A DNA stretch of 64,000 nt. Source: Azolla caroliniana. Lineage: Eukaryota; Polypodiophyta. Where the stretch lies: assembly GCA_043228905.1 (NCBI GenBank), contig JBHGNT010000001.1, forward strand, positions 18,352,001-18,416,000, given 5' to 3'. Position numbers and translations under genes: made by a program. The number at the start of each line of letters is the position of its first letter. The stretch's first letter is position 1. The notes below the pieces were generated by a model, which was not told where the DNA came from, searched no databases, and was given only the letters and a program-made list of their open reading frames with translations. This document shows, in pieces, positions 33,013 through 43,957 of the stretch.

Positions 33013-34608
33013 GCTCCGGACAGCCGTCTACATCCAAAACCGGATCGATGACAAGGTGTCCGCGCATGAGCTGTATTTCGGACGCAAGCCGAATTTGACA
33101 CACCTATGGATATTCGGTAGCATTGCATATGTGCATGTGCCAGATGAGAAGTGGAAGAAGTTGGATGCAAAGTCGGAGAAATGAATCTTGGTCAGTTACT
33201 CACATGAGCAAAAGGGGTATAAGTATTATAATCCTCGGACGAAGCAAGTCTGAGTTAGCCGGGATGTTGAGATTGATGAGACGGCATCATGGTATGCCTT
33301 ACCGGCTCCGACTTCCGACCCTGCCCGATACCGGAGGATGAGGCTAGTGAGCCTGAACCGGTCCAAATAGAAGATGAAGACCTCGGCACTCTAGAAGAGA
33401 GTCCGATCTCATTTCGGTTAAGTGGACCGAATGAGCGGTTGAGTCGGGATGACTAGTCGGATGAGGAACCAGCGAGTAGTGGAGACTCTACCGTGCTCTC
33501 CCAGCGCAATGAACCGAAGAGACGGTTCACGTGCAAAGAAAAGGGGAAGAAGAAGATGCCGGAATACGAAACCAGCAACGATGAGTCGGATTTGAGCAAA
33601 TCCGACTCCAGAAAGGATGAAGGCGGATCTTTGGGAACGAAGTCCGAACCGGCCAAGAAGGGCCTCAAACCGGGTAACGATAAATTACGTCGGTCTTCCT
33701 ATGCGTACATGACCAAGGTGGCGGAAGTGCGTGAGCCGGAGAGCTACGCAGAAGCGGCAAGGGATGCAAATTGGCGTGCCGCTATGGAGGAAGAAATGCG
33801 GGCACTTGATGCCAATGACACATGGGACCTCGTTGACCCTCCCCGACACTGTAAACCGATCGGATGTAAGTGGGTGTACAAGGTAAAGTACAACGCTGAT
33901 GGTTCGGTTAACCGGTACAAGGTCCGGTTAGTGGCAAAGGGATACACGTAGACCCATGGAATCGACTACGACGAGACCTTCGCTCTGGTAGAGAAGATGA
34001 CGACGATTCGTGTGGTACAGGCAGTTGTTGCGGCAAGAGGGTGGGACCTTCACCAGATGGACATGAAGAATGCATTTATTCAAGGAGATCTTGAAGAAGA
34101 GGTCTTTATGACCCAACCTCCCAGTTTCTAGACGGAGATGAACAAGTCGGTGGTATGCCGGTTGAAGAAGTCCCATTATGGCCTGAAGCAAGCCCCCCGA
34201 GCTTGGAATGCCAAGATTACGCACCGGTTGCGTAAGATGGGGTTTGCAGCCTCCAAGTTTGATTCTTCGTTGTTCATCCGGCAAGGTCCGGACGGTCCGG
34301 TTTGCATATTGTTGTATGTTGATGATCTAGTCATCACCGGACCCGGACTCGATGAAATCAGCCGAGTCAAGTCCCAACTGTCAGACGCATTTGAGATGAA
34401 GGACCTGGGGGACCTTAACTATTTCCTTGGGATCGAGGTGATCCGAACCCCCGACGGCATACTGCTCTCACAACGACACTATGTGTTGAATTTGCTGTAT
34501 AAGTTCGGCATGACAAAATGCCGACCGATCTCCACAACCCTAGACCGGAACTAGAAGCTCCATCCTGACTCCAGATCGGCCTACGATGAGAAGTTGTTCC
34601 GACAAATC
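33013..34608 (+). mobile_element. Copia II-3: truncated internal fragment (integrase tail to RT)
   Basis: Plus-strand copia family II without LTRs. Integrase tail (HELYFGRKPNLTHLWIFGSI), linker (SRDVEIDETASWYALPAPTS), acidic region (33493-33700), then RT (DANDTWDLVDPPRHCKPIGC, YKVKYNADGSVNRYKVRLVA, QMDMKNAFIQGDLEEEVFM, ILLYVDDLVIT, TPDGILLSQRHYVLNLLY). Stops include TGA at 33182 and TAG at 33948, 34129 and 34552. Both ends are blunt junctions with unrelated DNA, so this piece arose by deletion or recombination. Confidence 0.85.
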
Positions 34609-35290
34609 GTCACTGAATCTTCTCCCTCTCTCCCTCTCTCCTCCTCCTCATGAATCTTCTTCTACTACTAATGACCAGAACGCCACACATCCGCCATATC
34701 TTGGCGGCCATGATTTCTCCAACCATTCTGTTGTGTTTCTTGATCCTCCTTCTTCCCACGAAGTCTACAAGTATGGCTATGGCGATCTTCTTTACAACAA
34801 TTTTGCCGCCAGGCCATGGATGTAGTGCTCCATGGCTTCTGCTACATCTCAGCCTCCTCAGTATAATTCATGGGGAGCGATGGGGAGCTCTAAGCAGTAG
34901 GTGTGGCTTATGATCGTGGAGAGGATAAGGGAGGAGATCCTTAGAACTAGGGACGTGCTTAGAGCCAACATTAATCTTAAGAGCACCATGATGATGAGCA
35001 AGAATAATAGAAGCTTGATCCACCATGTTGACGTGAATCAGATGCTAGAATCAGATGAATCATAGTCATGGTGATCCTCATAATCAAATGAATCATAGTC
35101 ATGGACCATGGTGATCCTCAGAAGCAAAAACATAATCAGAGACATCACGATGATGGTGGTGATTAGAACAATAGGAAGAATCCGAGGAGAGGAAAATAAA
35201 TGGTCCTAGGAATACTGCCATAGAAGTTGAAGCTTTAACTCATAACACCTGTCACTCTCTTGCTCTCTCTTTCTAATGTTTAGTACTTTA
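34609..35290. other. Unassigned, AT-moderate sequence
   Basis: Short frames only. One (34609-34825, plus) reads NDQNATHPPYLGGHDFSNHS and KYGYGDLLYNNFAARPWM and is followed by VERIREEILRTRDVLRAN. It does not look random but matches no family I recognise. It may be the start of gypsy L gag or a captured host fragment. Confidence 0.3.
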
Positions 35291-36562
35291 ATGTTTAGAC
35301 AACATGATCTGCTCGAGTGAAACCAGAAGACCCTTGAGGGGGAATTTCAGAAGAGGGAGCATGAAGGAAGCTATGGAAGATGGTCAAGTGACTCACGTGG
35401 ATGCGATGCACTATGTTGCATTTTACCAGAATAAGAGTCAGAAAAGATAAAAACAAAGCTGCTAGAATGGGAACAAGGTTTTGGTCTATTGTTCTCGAGT
35501 ATGAGAAGAAGGGGAAAGTTACTTCGAATGAGGTAGATTTTGCAGACCTAACTGTGCAAAGTAGGACCAGATGGTAGGATCTGGTGGATGACAATACCAT
35601 ACTCGTGGAAGTTTTGTGCGATAACCATGAGGTGCCCGTGGATGAAAAGAGAAAAAGAATGGAAGGGCAATACGGCCCGTAAAAAAGACATGAAACAAGG
35701 AGTACAAAAAAGAAAGAAGATGAAGAAACAAGTCGAGCTTTACAGATGAAAGTTGGGAAGTCATGCCAAAAAGGGGTGTTGAGCAAACGAGTCGAAGAAA
35801 CGGTTCAGCCCATGAGGGTTGATGTCGATGTCCCAGCTAGGAAGGGGAGAACTATGCCTACCTATATAAGCTATGGTAAGACATAGAACAAACGAAAGAT
35901 CTAACAAGATTCTCAAAGAACGTGTTCTTGATAGCCATGTGACCTTGTCCTTCAGGGTATTGCTCGCCATTATGAAAAAGGAGTTCCATAATGCGATCGT
36001 GGACCTCGTAAAGAGAAAAAGGCAACACTTAGACGAGGACGAAGAGAAACCAAAAAAATCAAAAGCAAATGCCATAACGACGGCAAGGGATGAAGTCAAT
36101 GAAGATATGGAGGACAACCTTTGTACTCGGCCTCATTGGGCACAAGCAACAACAGAGGCACAAGTAAAGTTGGGAGAATGAAAAGAAATAGTCGTAGTAT
36201 TAATAGACTATGGGTCCAATATCAATCTTATGTTGACTGAGGTCTACAAAAAGGGAAGATGGCCCCTAAATATAAATCATGGGAGAAAGATTTGTGTGGT
36301 GACGAATGTTATTGAAGACCTGTATAACACATGTCCTAGTATCCCTATCACGATTGGCAGTGTTGAGATAGTTCGACATTCTTTTGTTCAAGACTTGGCC
36401 TCCCATCCTATTATTCTCGGACAAGCGTACATAACATCGTCCCGGATGTAAACCAAAGTGGTCAACAATGGTGTGGCATTTGCTCGAGTAAGTAGTCTTG
36501 ACGGGAAGAAGGCCTTAGAGTTCTTGATTGTATGTGCCAAACACGAAAGGAACCGGGATAGG
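35291..36562 (+). pseudogene. Gypsy L, first copy: gag end and protease (DYG)
   Basis: Plus-strand frames at 35873-36181 (ILKERVLDSHVTLSFRVLLA, KKEFHNAIVDLVKRKR) and 36184-36560 (VVVLIDYGSNINLMLTEVYK, INHGRKICVVTNVIEDLYNT, HPIILGQAYI, AKHERNRDR). These align along their length with H (KKEFHDSIVDLVKRKR, ALVDHGSEINLM, HPVILGEPYI, LNHERNRE). The sequence is much more AT-rich and more diverged. It ends abruptly after GAACCGGGATAG at 36562. A second, longer copy of the same region begins near 40037. Confidence 0.75.
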
Positions 36563-36725
36563 GTTGGTCAACCGTTAAGTCATAAACAAGGAGTGTGGAA
36601 TGGTGGGCCATCGGTGTATAGCATGGAGAGGGAGGAGCTTAAGATTAAAATAGGAGAAAGATACTAATGAGGATTAGAAACAAAAAATACTACTACACTA
36701 ACAATATGAGAGAGAGAGAGAGACT
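36562..36725 (+). repeat. Direct repeat R1 (~165 bp)
   Basis: GGGTTGGTCAACCGTTAAGTC to the GAGAGAGAG run; repeated at 39093-39262 with a few substitutions. It begins exactly where gypsy L homology stops. Confidence 0.8.
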
Positions 36726-37439
36726 CGATTAAGTTTATAATTACTATTAATTGTTAGACCTAAAAATTCCTACAAAATTAGAGACATAGTGAGAGAGGAT
36801 TAGTTATTAATTGTTAATTATGAGTTTTGGACCGTGAGGTCTATTCAAGAAGTGCGAGTGGTATACAATCGGTGGGTGTTTGTGAGAGGGAGAGGGAGGA
36901 ACTATTAAAGAATACAAATGTGTGTGTGTGTGTGAGAGAGAGATAAATATGTACAAAGTTTAGAGAGAGAGGGAGATACACTAAAAACTAATTCATATTA
37001 AGAAACTTAAAAGGTAATACAAAGAAATGGTCGATGTGGCAAACTAGTTTCGCTCCTAAGGCACTCATCAGTGCACATGACCATGTAGAATTTCAGGGGT
37101 TTTTATAGGGAAGAAAAGGGATGAGAGAGAGAGAGATACACTAAAAACTATTTCATATTAAGAAACTTAAAAGGTAATACAAAGAAATGGTCGATGTGGC
37201 AAACTAGTTTCGCTACTAAGGATCTCATCAATGCACATGACCATTTAGAATTTGAGGGTTTTATATAGGGAAGAAAAGGGATAAGAGAGAGAGAGAGAGA
37301 GAGAGGTTTCAAATTTTATGATGTGGGAGTTTAGGGGGAGTGATGGATTTGGTGGGGGGTAAAAGATTTTCTGGGGTTATTTGAAAATGTGTGATGTGGG
37401 AGTTAGGGAGGGTGATGTATAGTGGCGGGTAGGAAAAGA
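36726..37439 (+). repeat. Simple-sequence region with 160-bp tandem duplication
   Basis: GAGATACACTAAAAACTA at ~36973 recurs at ~37133, and the following text (AAAGAAATGGTCGATGTGGC, AACTAGTTTCGCT, GGGAAGAAAAGGGAT) repeats with the same 160-bp spacing. GA and GT runs surround it. No coding evidence. Confidence 0.8.
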
Positions 37440-38670
37440 TTTTATAGAGATCTTTGAAAACAGGATGGAGGTATGAGAGGGGAGGGGTAGAAAGCAGGAA
37501 TTTAAAAGTAAGGAGGGAGGGGTAGGAAGTGAAAGGGGAGGGGGGGTAGAGGGGAAATTAAATTGAAGGAGGAAAGGGTAGAATGAGATTTAGAAGAATG
37601 AAAGGGGGAGGGATAGGAAATAAAATTAGAAATAAGTGGGGAGGGGTAGGAAACAAAAATAGAAATAAGGGGTGAGGGGCGAGGGGTAGAGTAAAATTAC
37701 TAAAAGAGGGAGGGGTAGAGTAATAATAGGGAAAGAGGTGGGAGGGGTAGGGGTAGGGTGGGCATAGAAAAATCGGAGGGAGGGGTATGAGTGAAAATCT
37801 AAAAAAAAGAAGGGTGAGGAGGGAGGGGTATGAGTAAAAATCTAGAAAAAGGGAAGGGGGGAGGGGTAGATTGAAATTTAGAAAAAGGGTCAAGAGTAGA
37901 AAGTAAAATTTAGAGAGGTTGGAGGGGTAGAATGAATTTAAAGTTAAAGAAGGGAGGCTAAAATGCGAGTTAGAAGAAAAATGATTTTGAGAGGAGGGCT
38001 AGGGGGAAGAAATAAAAGTTAGGGCGGGATAAATATAAATAGGAAGAGAGTGAGGAGGGGTATGAGATAAAACTTAAAGGGAGGGAATTGAGGGGAGGGA
38101 TAGGAGGAAATTATGTAAAAGTAGGGGGAGGGGCAAACGGGAGAATTATAGGAAGTAGGGGGAGGGGTAAGAGGTTAGATTCTGAAATTATGAAAGGTGA
38201 GGAAAGGGGTAGTCTAAAAATAAGGGGAGGGTTAGGAGTATAAAAGTGAGGGGTAGAGTTAAAACAAAAAGGAAAGGCGAGGGGGAGGGGGAGGGTATTA
38301 GGATAGAGTAGAAAAATAGGAAGAAGCAAAAAATGAGAAGAGGGGTAGGAGGAGGGTGCTAAAATAATGAAAAGTGAGAGGTAGAGTTAAAAATAAGAAA
38401 AAGTGAGGAGAGGGTATGGTCAGAATTAGGGAAAAGTACGAGAGGGGTAGAGTTGAAAAATAGGAAAAAGTAAAAGATGAGGGGAGGGGTAGAATTGGAA
38501 AATAGGAAAAGCAGAATGAGGGGAGGATGCTAAAAGTTAAAAGGTGAGGGGTAGACTTAAAAATAAGGAAGGGGGGGGTATAGTCAAAATATGGAAAAGG
38601 TAGGGGAGGGGTAGGTAAGGGTATGACGCGAATTAGGTAAAACCAAAAGAGGGGTAAAGTTAACATAGAG
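37440..38670 (+). repeat. Polypurine minisatellite, core GGGAGGGGTAGA
   Basis: About 1.2 kb almost devoid of C on the plus strand, built of irregular 35-55-bp units each holding GGAGGGGTAG or GGAGGGGTAT and an AAATTTAGAAA-like spacer. Long proline/leucine/phenylalanine frames on the opposite strand are artefacts of this composition. Confidence 0.88.
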
Positions 38671-39092
38671 AGAGACTATGGGGGGAAAGATATTATGCAA
38701 GAGAAAGAGACGGGGAGGGAGAGTGATGTAAGGTATATTGGTTACAACGAAAGGGTAGAACATGTAGTGAGTGAATAGAAATGTCGGCTACAATGTAGTC
38801 CTGCGCATTGGAAAGGAAATACTAAGATTATGAAAAAATGCCGGCTATCGAAAGTAGTTCCATGCATACATACATACTAAAAGAGACAAAAGGGAATGCA
38901 TGGTGTCGAATGTAGTCCCATGCTTACATTGAAAAGATGTGAGGAAGGGAGAAATAGGATGTTGAAGGCGTGTACGGGATGTCGAGAGCGCGAGGGAACT
39001 CATCATGAACGAAGGCTCGAAGGGTGTCGATGTTCATCCATTATGGTTTCCTATCTCCGATCCGTGGAGCTCCATATAAATATGTTTGGTTT
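38671..39092 (+). repeat. Short degenerate repeats, no gene
   Basis: Three loosely matching ~50-bp units share GTCGGCTACAATGTAGTCC-like text (~38793, ~38841, ~38904). Nothing else is assignable. Confidence 0.5.
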
Positions 39093-39262
39093 AGGGTTGG
39101 TCAACCATTAAGTCATAAACAAGGAGTGCGGAATGGTGTGCCATCGGTGTATAGCGTGGAGAGGGAGGAGCTTAAAATTAAAACGGGAGAAAGATACTAA
39201 TGATGATTAGAAAAAAATAAATACTACTACACTAACATTATGAGAGAGAGAGAGAGAGAGAG
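39093..39262 (+). repeat. Direct repeat R2 (~165 bp)
   Basis: Second copy of R1, ending in a longer GA run that passes into (GT)n to ~39284. Confidence 0.8.
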
Positions 39263-39656
39263 TGTGTGTGTGTGTGTGTGTGTGCACAATGGTACAATAG
39301 CAATGGGTTAGGGGGGGGCCCATTGCTATCAAGAGTGGACACACTCCGTATTCGAGCGGTATACCGACCCGCACTCCTTGCAAAGCCGTAAGGCAAACCT
39401 TAAATGTGATGCTAATATACTATGGAGGGATCACACCTAAGCATAGAACCCGCCGTCATGAGGTGATTGCTAATCACGGACCTCTAGTGGTTGCGTAGTT
39501 CACGCTTGTAACTGGTGTGATGTTTGCAATCGGTATACCATCCACTTTCGGTGACCTCCAACGACTTGTTGGGGATCAATGTGTAGCACATTCCTACCTA
39601 CCTTGGCAACTCATATGCCATGAGTTTTGTGGTTGTTTGGATGCTTCAGGCATTGC

Positions 39657-39723
39657 AAGTTCAGTGTGCTTGAGCCGGAATAGTACTCGGATAGGTGACC
39701 TCTCGGGAAGTTTTGGTTACATC
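39657..39723 (+). other. 5S rRNA-like segment (3' domain incl. box C)
   Basis: AGTTCAGTGTGCTTG, then AATAGTACTCGGATAGGTGA, then CCTCTCGGGAAGTTTTGG and TTACATC follow the plant 5S rRNA 3' half (AGTTAAGCGTGCTTGGGC, AGTAGTACTAGGATGGGTGA, CCTCCTGGGAAGTCCTC) in order and spacing with roughly four bases in five matching. The 5' half is absent, so this is not a functional 5S gene. The pol III intermediate element and box C region is the part retained. Confidence 0.7.
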
Positions 39724-39840
39724 TACGATAGTAATGGGTTCGGGGGGGCCCATTGCTATCAAGAGTAGAGATGCTCTTTATTCGAGTGGTATACCGACCT
39801 ACACTCCTTGCAAAGCCGTAGGGACAACCTTCAAGGAAAA

Positions 39841-39915
39841 GAACCCTTCAGATGTATGTGGTGCGATAACGCGAACCACATAAGAAGGGATTGTGCAATC
39901 CTTCGTGAGGAGCCC
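39841..39915 (+). pseudogene. Gypsy L gag zinc-knuckle fragment
   Basis: EPFRCMWCDNANHIRRDCAI is a CX2CX4HX4C knuckle closely like H (CMWCDSIGHIRKDC). It is an island of gypsy L gag between two copies of the 5S-associated unit, showing that the repeat cluster lies within gag. Confidence 0.75.
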
Positions 39916-40036
39916 CCCCGGGAATTCCTGGTTACATCTACGGTAGTAATGGGTTCAGGGGGCTCATTGCTATCAAGAGTGGACACGGTTTGTATTCGAG
40001 CGGTATATCGACCTGCACTTCTTGCAAAGATAAAAA

Positions 40037-40690
40037 GGAAAAACCTAAATGGTTGAAGATAGAACAAACGACATAGTCATGTGACCTTGTTCTTCAGGGA
40101 ATTGCTCAGCATTACAAAAAAGGAGTTCCATGATACAATCCTGGACCTCGTAAAGAGAAAAAGGAAACAGTCAGACGAGGAAGAAGAGAAACCACAAAAA
40201 ACAAAAGCAAATGCCATAATGATGGCAAGGGACAAAGTCAATGAAGATATGGTGGACAACCACTGAACTCGGCCTCATTGGGCACAAGAGACAACACAGA
40301 CACTAGTAAAGTTTGGAGAAAGAAAAGAAACTAATAGACTAGGCGTCTGATATCAGTCTTATGTCGACTGAGGTCTCCAAAAAGGGAAGATGGCCCATAA
40401 ATACGAATCATGGGTGGAAGATTCATGCAGCAAAGAAACCTACTAAAGACTTGTATGGTGCATGTCCTAGTATCCCTATCACGATTGGCGATGTTGAGAT
40501 AGTTCAACATTTTTTTTGTTCAAGACTCGACATCTCATCCTATTATTCTAGGAGAATTGTACATAACATCGTCCCGAATGGAAACCAAAGTGGCCGACAA
40601 TGGTGTGGCATCTGCTTGAGTAAGAAGTCTTGACGGGAAGAAGGTCGTACAGTTCTTGATTGTACATGCCAAACACGAAAGGAACCGGGA
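40037..40690 (+). pseudogene. Gypsy L, second copy: gag end and protease
   Basis: Repeats the 35930-36562 region (KKEFHDTILDLVKRKRKQSD, ASDISLMSTEVSKKGRW, INTNHGWKIHAAKKPTKDLY) with its own substitutions. The protease Asp codon is followed by TAG. Homology continues past the first copy's break at AACCGGGATAG into pol. Confidence 0.75.
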
Positions 40691-42250
40691 TAGTCTCAGA
40701 GAAGTTTCTTTGGAGTTTTAGGTCGGGTTGTTTGCGAGCGAGGTGCGAATAGTCCAAACAAGCAAATGCCCACAAGGAAGAAAGTTCACGAATTTATGGA
40801 AGGAGGGTTATACGTAGCCTCTAATGGAGTGTGCAAAATAAGCACATTTGACAAAGAAGAGAAGTCTTGAATCCAAAGCTTCGAGGAAGCATTATAAGAA
40901 GAACAAATAATGGAAGGCGATGAAAGCATCAAATGGGTTATGGAGGAAGCCTCATTTAATGACACCATTGGTGAAATGGAGAATATTGTGGACTTGAGCC
41001 CTCATAACCAACAAATAATTCAGATAAAATCCATTGAAATGTACATTGCCATCAATGAGTATGAAAGAAGTATCATGGCTGAGATGGTCAAAGTTAACAC
41101 AAAATACAAAATGATGGACAAGAAAATAAAGCCTGTTGCTATTCTACTAATTGAGGATATCTGGCACAGAATGAAGGAAGTTGCACAAGACCCAAGCCTA
41201 AGGGATCAGAGAGGAATCAGACATAGCTTCACTAAAGAGACAAGAGAGAAGGTTCGTGTCAGGAAAGATGAATTTCTCTTGCCAGAAGAAGAAGTCACAT
41301 TTCGGGAAATGCTCGAAAGACATGGGAAAGGATTTGCATTCTATCCAAACGAAATCGGATGCACAGATCCAAGGATAATAGAACCAATGGTGATATTCAC
41401 AATACCACATGTGCTGTGGAACCCGAAGCCGATACCAGTCCCAAGAGCACACATCCCAAGAAGGTTGAGATAGGAATTATGGAACCATTGAATGATCCTT
41501 ACTCAAATAGGTGGTTCATTGTACCAAAGAAGAATGGGACCTTAAGGTTCATACAAGATCTTCAACCGGTGAATAAGGTGACGATCCACAATGTTGGAAT
41601 CAGTCCAAGTATCAATGAGTTCGTAGAACCATTTGCGGGAAGGTTCATTTATTCTATTGGTGATCCTACTGAGGCTACGATCAGTTTCAACTAGCAATCG
41701 ACAACAGAGACAACACAACGATGAGGACCCCGATGGGATTGGCATGAATGTGCACCTTATCTCAAGGTGCAACCAACCCTATAGTCTCACACATGGTAAA
41801 TACGATGAATAACGTGCTAAGAGATTGCATTCCCAAGATAACGATGCCATTTTTGGATGAGATATCAATCAAGGGTTCTTTGGAAGAAAAAAAAGATGAA
41901 TGAAAGGATGAGGCTGGGTGTCCAAGATTTGTGATAGGCCACATTAAAGATTGTGAGAAGGTATTGCAGAAACTAGAAGATGAAAACCTTACGCTTTCAG
42001 GAGAGAAGTCTTCATTTGGGCAACCAAAAGTATTGGTAGTAGGACACTTGTGCGGACCATATGGACGGAAACCATCTCCAACCAAAGTGGACGTTATCCA
42101 AGAGATGAAGGAAGAATGTATATCCCAAATAGAGGTGGGATGATTCTTGGGAGCATGTGCCTTTTATCATATCGGGATTTTGCACTATGCTCATGTCGTT
42201 GAGCCATTATATGGATTGCTAAAGAAAAGGAAGAAGTTCAAATGGCGAGA
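40691..42250 (+). pseudogene. Gypsy L reverse transcriptase
   Basis: Frame 40910-41473 covers the RT N-terminal extension (VKVNTKYKMMDKKIKPVAIL, FTIPHVLWNPKPIPVPRAHI). Palm pieces follow (MEPLNDPYSNRWFIVPKKNG, TMNNVLRDCIPKITM, PFLDEISIKGS, LVVGHLCGPYGRKPSPTKVD, YAHVVEPLYGLLKKRKKF). The catalytic motif reads FLDE. Colinear with H. Coding stops at 42250 where copia D is inserted; the rest lies outside the window. Confidence 0.82.
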
Positions 42251-42645
42251 TGTAAAAGAATTAGTGTGCGTAAGCATGTGCGTAAACACAAAGTACACAG
42301 TTTGGAAATAAGACAGTTCGGTAAATGCAGAAAACACAGAGATGGAGATGGAGATGGAGAGACAGAGAGAGCGTAGACAACTCAGTTCTATTTCAAAATA
42401 ATGACACTCTGTACATTCTTCGTGCTCAGTGAGCACCTTTTATACAAGCCCTGACTATCGGGCTGACACAAGTACTGACAATACTTGACTGCTCATAAAT
42501 GAGCCTACTACACTAACTCCCAAAATTATTCTTTACGAGGAATACCATAGTAACGGCCTTTTGGTTTACGCACCAATACGACCACGTTATACGCACTGGG
42601 TTACGCACCGTATTACACACCCAATGTTGAGCTTGTCACTCAACA
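42251..42645 (-). repeat. Element D 3' LTR (395 bp)
   Basis: On the minus strand it starts TGTTGAGTGACAAGC after purine tract GTTGAGGGGGAG and ends TTCTTTTACA. Plus-strand TGTAAAAGAAT at 42251 matches 63698. It contains GATGGAGATGGAGATGGAG and TTTTATACAAGCCC. Confidence 0.88.
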
Positions 42646-43200
42646 CTCCCCCTCAACCTCAACTTGAGGTTCTGTCTGCTCTTCCGGATTTATGCTCTGG
42701 TTCCTTCTGGCTTCACGCCTCGCTCGCGCTCCTCGACCCATTCAATTTCGCGCGCTTCGACCCTTCCGGTCGGCTTGTTTGCTCGTTCGGCCCCTCTCAG
42801 CTCCCTTGTTATCACGGTGTTGGCACGTCCTTTGCTACCCTTTTTCTTGCTTGGCCCTTAGTCGATTCGTAATAACCGAATCGAACATTTTGATTGAATC
42901 GGTCTCTTCCGATTCAATTCCACTTACATCCGAATTGGTTGTCTCCAATTCGTCTTCCGTCTTTAGGCCTTTGGCAATGTCAGACCAGGTCTTGGTCTTG
43001 GCCTTACCTCCCCTTGATTTGGCTATCCTCGGCTCTTCCCTACGATTACGGCCCTTGCTCATCACGGTTACTTCCGCCGCGATGAACACCTCCACTCCTT
43101 TCACGCTCTTGTTCCTGTTCTTCCTTTCTCCCCCTCAAGTTTGGCATGTCGAGGTGATGCAACCCTAGCTCACCTGAGAAATGCCGTAACTTGTTGAGAC
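42640..43200 (-). pseudogene. Element D pol extension beyond RNase H
   Basis: Minus strand: RGGKAKTKTWSDIAKGLKTE, DELETTNSDVSGIESEETDS, then a basic region and a last stretch TEPQVEVEGEC ending on TGA (42640-42642) supplied by LTR TGTTGA. It aligns with copia II-1 (KAKTQTWFDVVKGLEPEDEL, PQVELEGEC). Several stops lie between the conserved parts in this copy. Function unknown. Confidence 0.6.
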
Positions 43201-43957
43201 CAAGAGGCTTAGTGAAGATGTCAGCAACCTACCGATCTGTCGGAACATACGGTAGTTCGATTTCACCTGAAAGAACCCGCTCACGAACAAAATGGTAATG
43301 CACCTCAATGTGCTTGGTCCGGGCGTGGAATACATGGTTTTTCGCAAGGTGGATGCTGCTGAGGTTGTCACAATAGATAATCGTCGGATAAGACACCTCT
43401 ACATGCAGATCCCATAATAGTCGTTTCAGCCAAATGACTTCGCACGTAGCAACAATCGCCCTTCGATATTCGGCCTCCGTGCTCGATAGTGCCACTATCG
43501 GTTGCTTTTTGCTGCTCCACGCGATCGCCACAGTTCCTAATGAGAAGGCGTATCCGGATGTGGATCTACGATCACTGGCGTTTGCGGCCCAATCGGCATC
43601 CTTGTAGCCAACCATTTGGCTACGCCTGCCCAATACAACAACGCCATGTCTTTCGTGTCGCTGACATATCGCAATATCTTTTGCGCGCATTGACAGTGTT
43701 CGGACGTAGGCTGCGACATAAGTTGACTGATTAAGCCGACCGGGTAGCTGAGATCCGGTAGAGTAATCGTCAAATAGATGAGGCTTCCAACAATTTGTCG
43801 AAACCATGTTGGGTCACACGCCTTTCCCAAATCTCGACGAAGCTTTACGTTCCTATCCAGAGGGGTAGAGATGGGCTTACAATTTGCCATCCCGAACTTG
43901 AAGAGCTTATTTAGCGTGTAATGAAGCTGACTGATCAATATGCCCTTGAGGGTGTGA
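43201..43957 (-). pseudogene. Element D RT end and RNase H
   Basis: Minus-strand frames 43537-43938 (LHYTLNKLFKFGMANCKPIS, IVGSLIYLTITLPDLSYPVG) and 43229-43807 (YKDADWAANASDRRSTSGYA, IVALSSTEAEYR, IYCDNLSSIHLAKNHVFHAR, TKHIEVHYHFVRERVLSGEI). RNase H Asp and Glu motifs are intact; a frame change separates the two parts. Confidence 0.86.

Larger units (their letters stand above)
39285..40036 (+). repeat. 5S-rRNA-derived repeat cluster (possible Cassandra/TRIM or 5S-SINE relic)
   Basis: A ~115-bp unit occurs three times (from ~39299, ~39732 and ~39951): GTAATGGGTT, a G run, CATTGCTATCAAGAGT, GCGGTATACCGACC, CACTCCTTGCAAAG. The second and third copies are preceded by a sequence like the 3' end of 5S rRNA, and the second by ~67 bases of it. 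TTGCTATCAAGAGT is reminiscent of the TTGGTATCAGAGC primer site. Cassandra elements carry 5S sequence in short LTRs, but LTR ends could not be set here. Confidence 0.5.

Noticed and set aside
37558-38666. Long minus-strand frames rich in Pro, Leu, Phe and Ser
   Set aside because: They are the translation of the polypurine minisatellite's complement; composition keeps frames open without coding.
39300-40030. A functional 5S rRNA gene
   Set aside because: Only the 3' domain is present, with many substitutions and no 5' half or box A.
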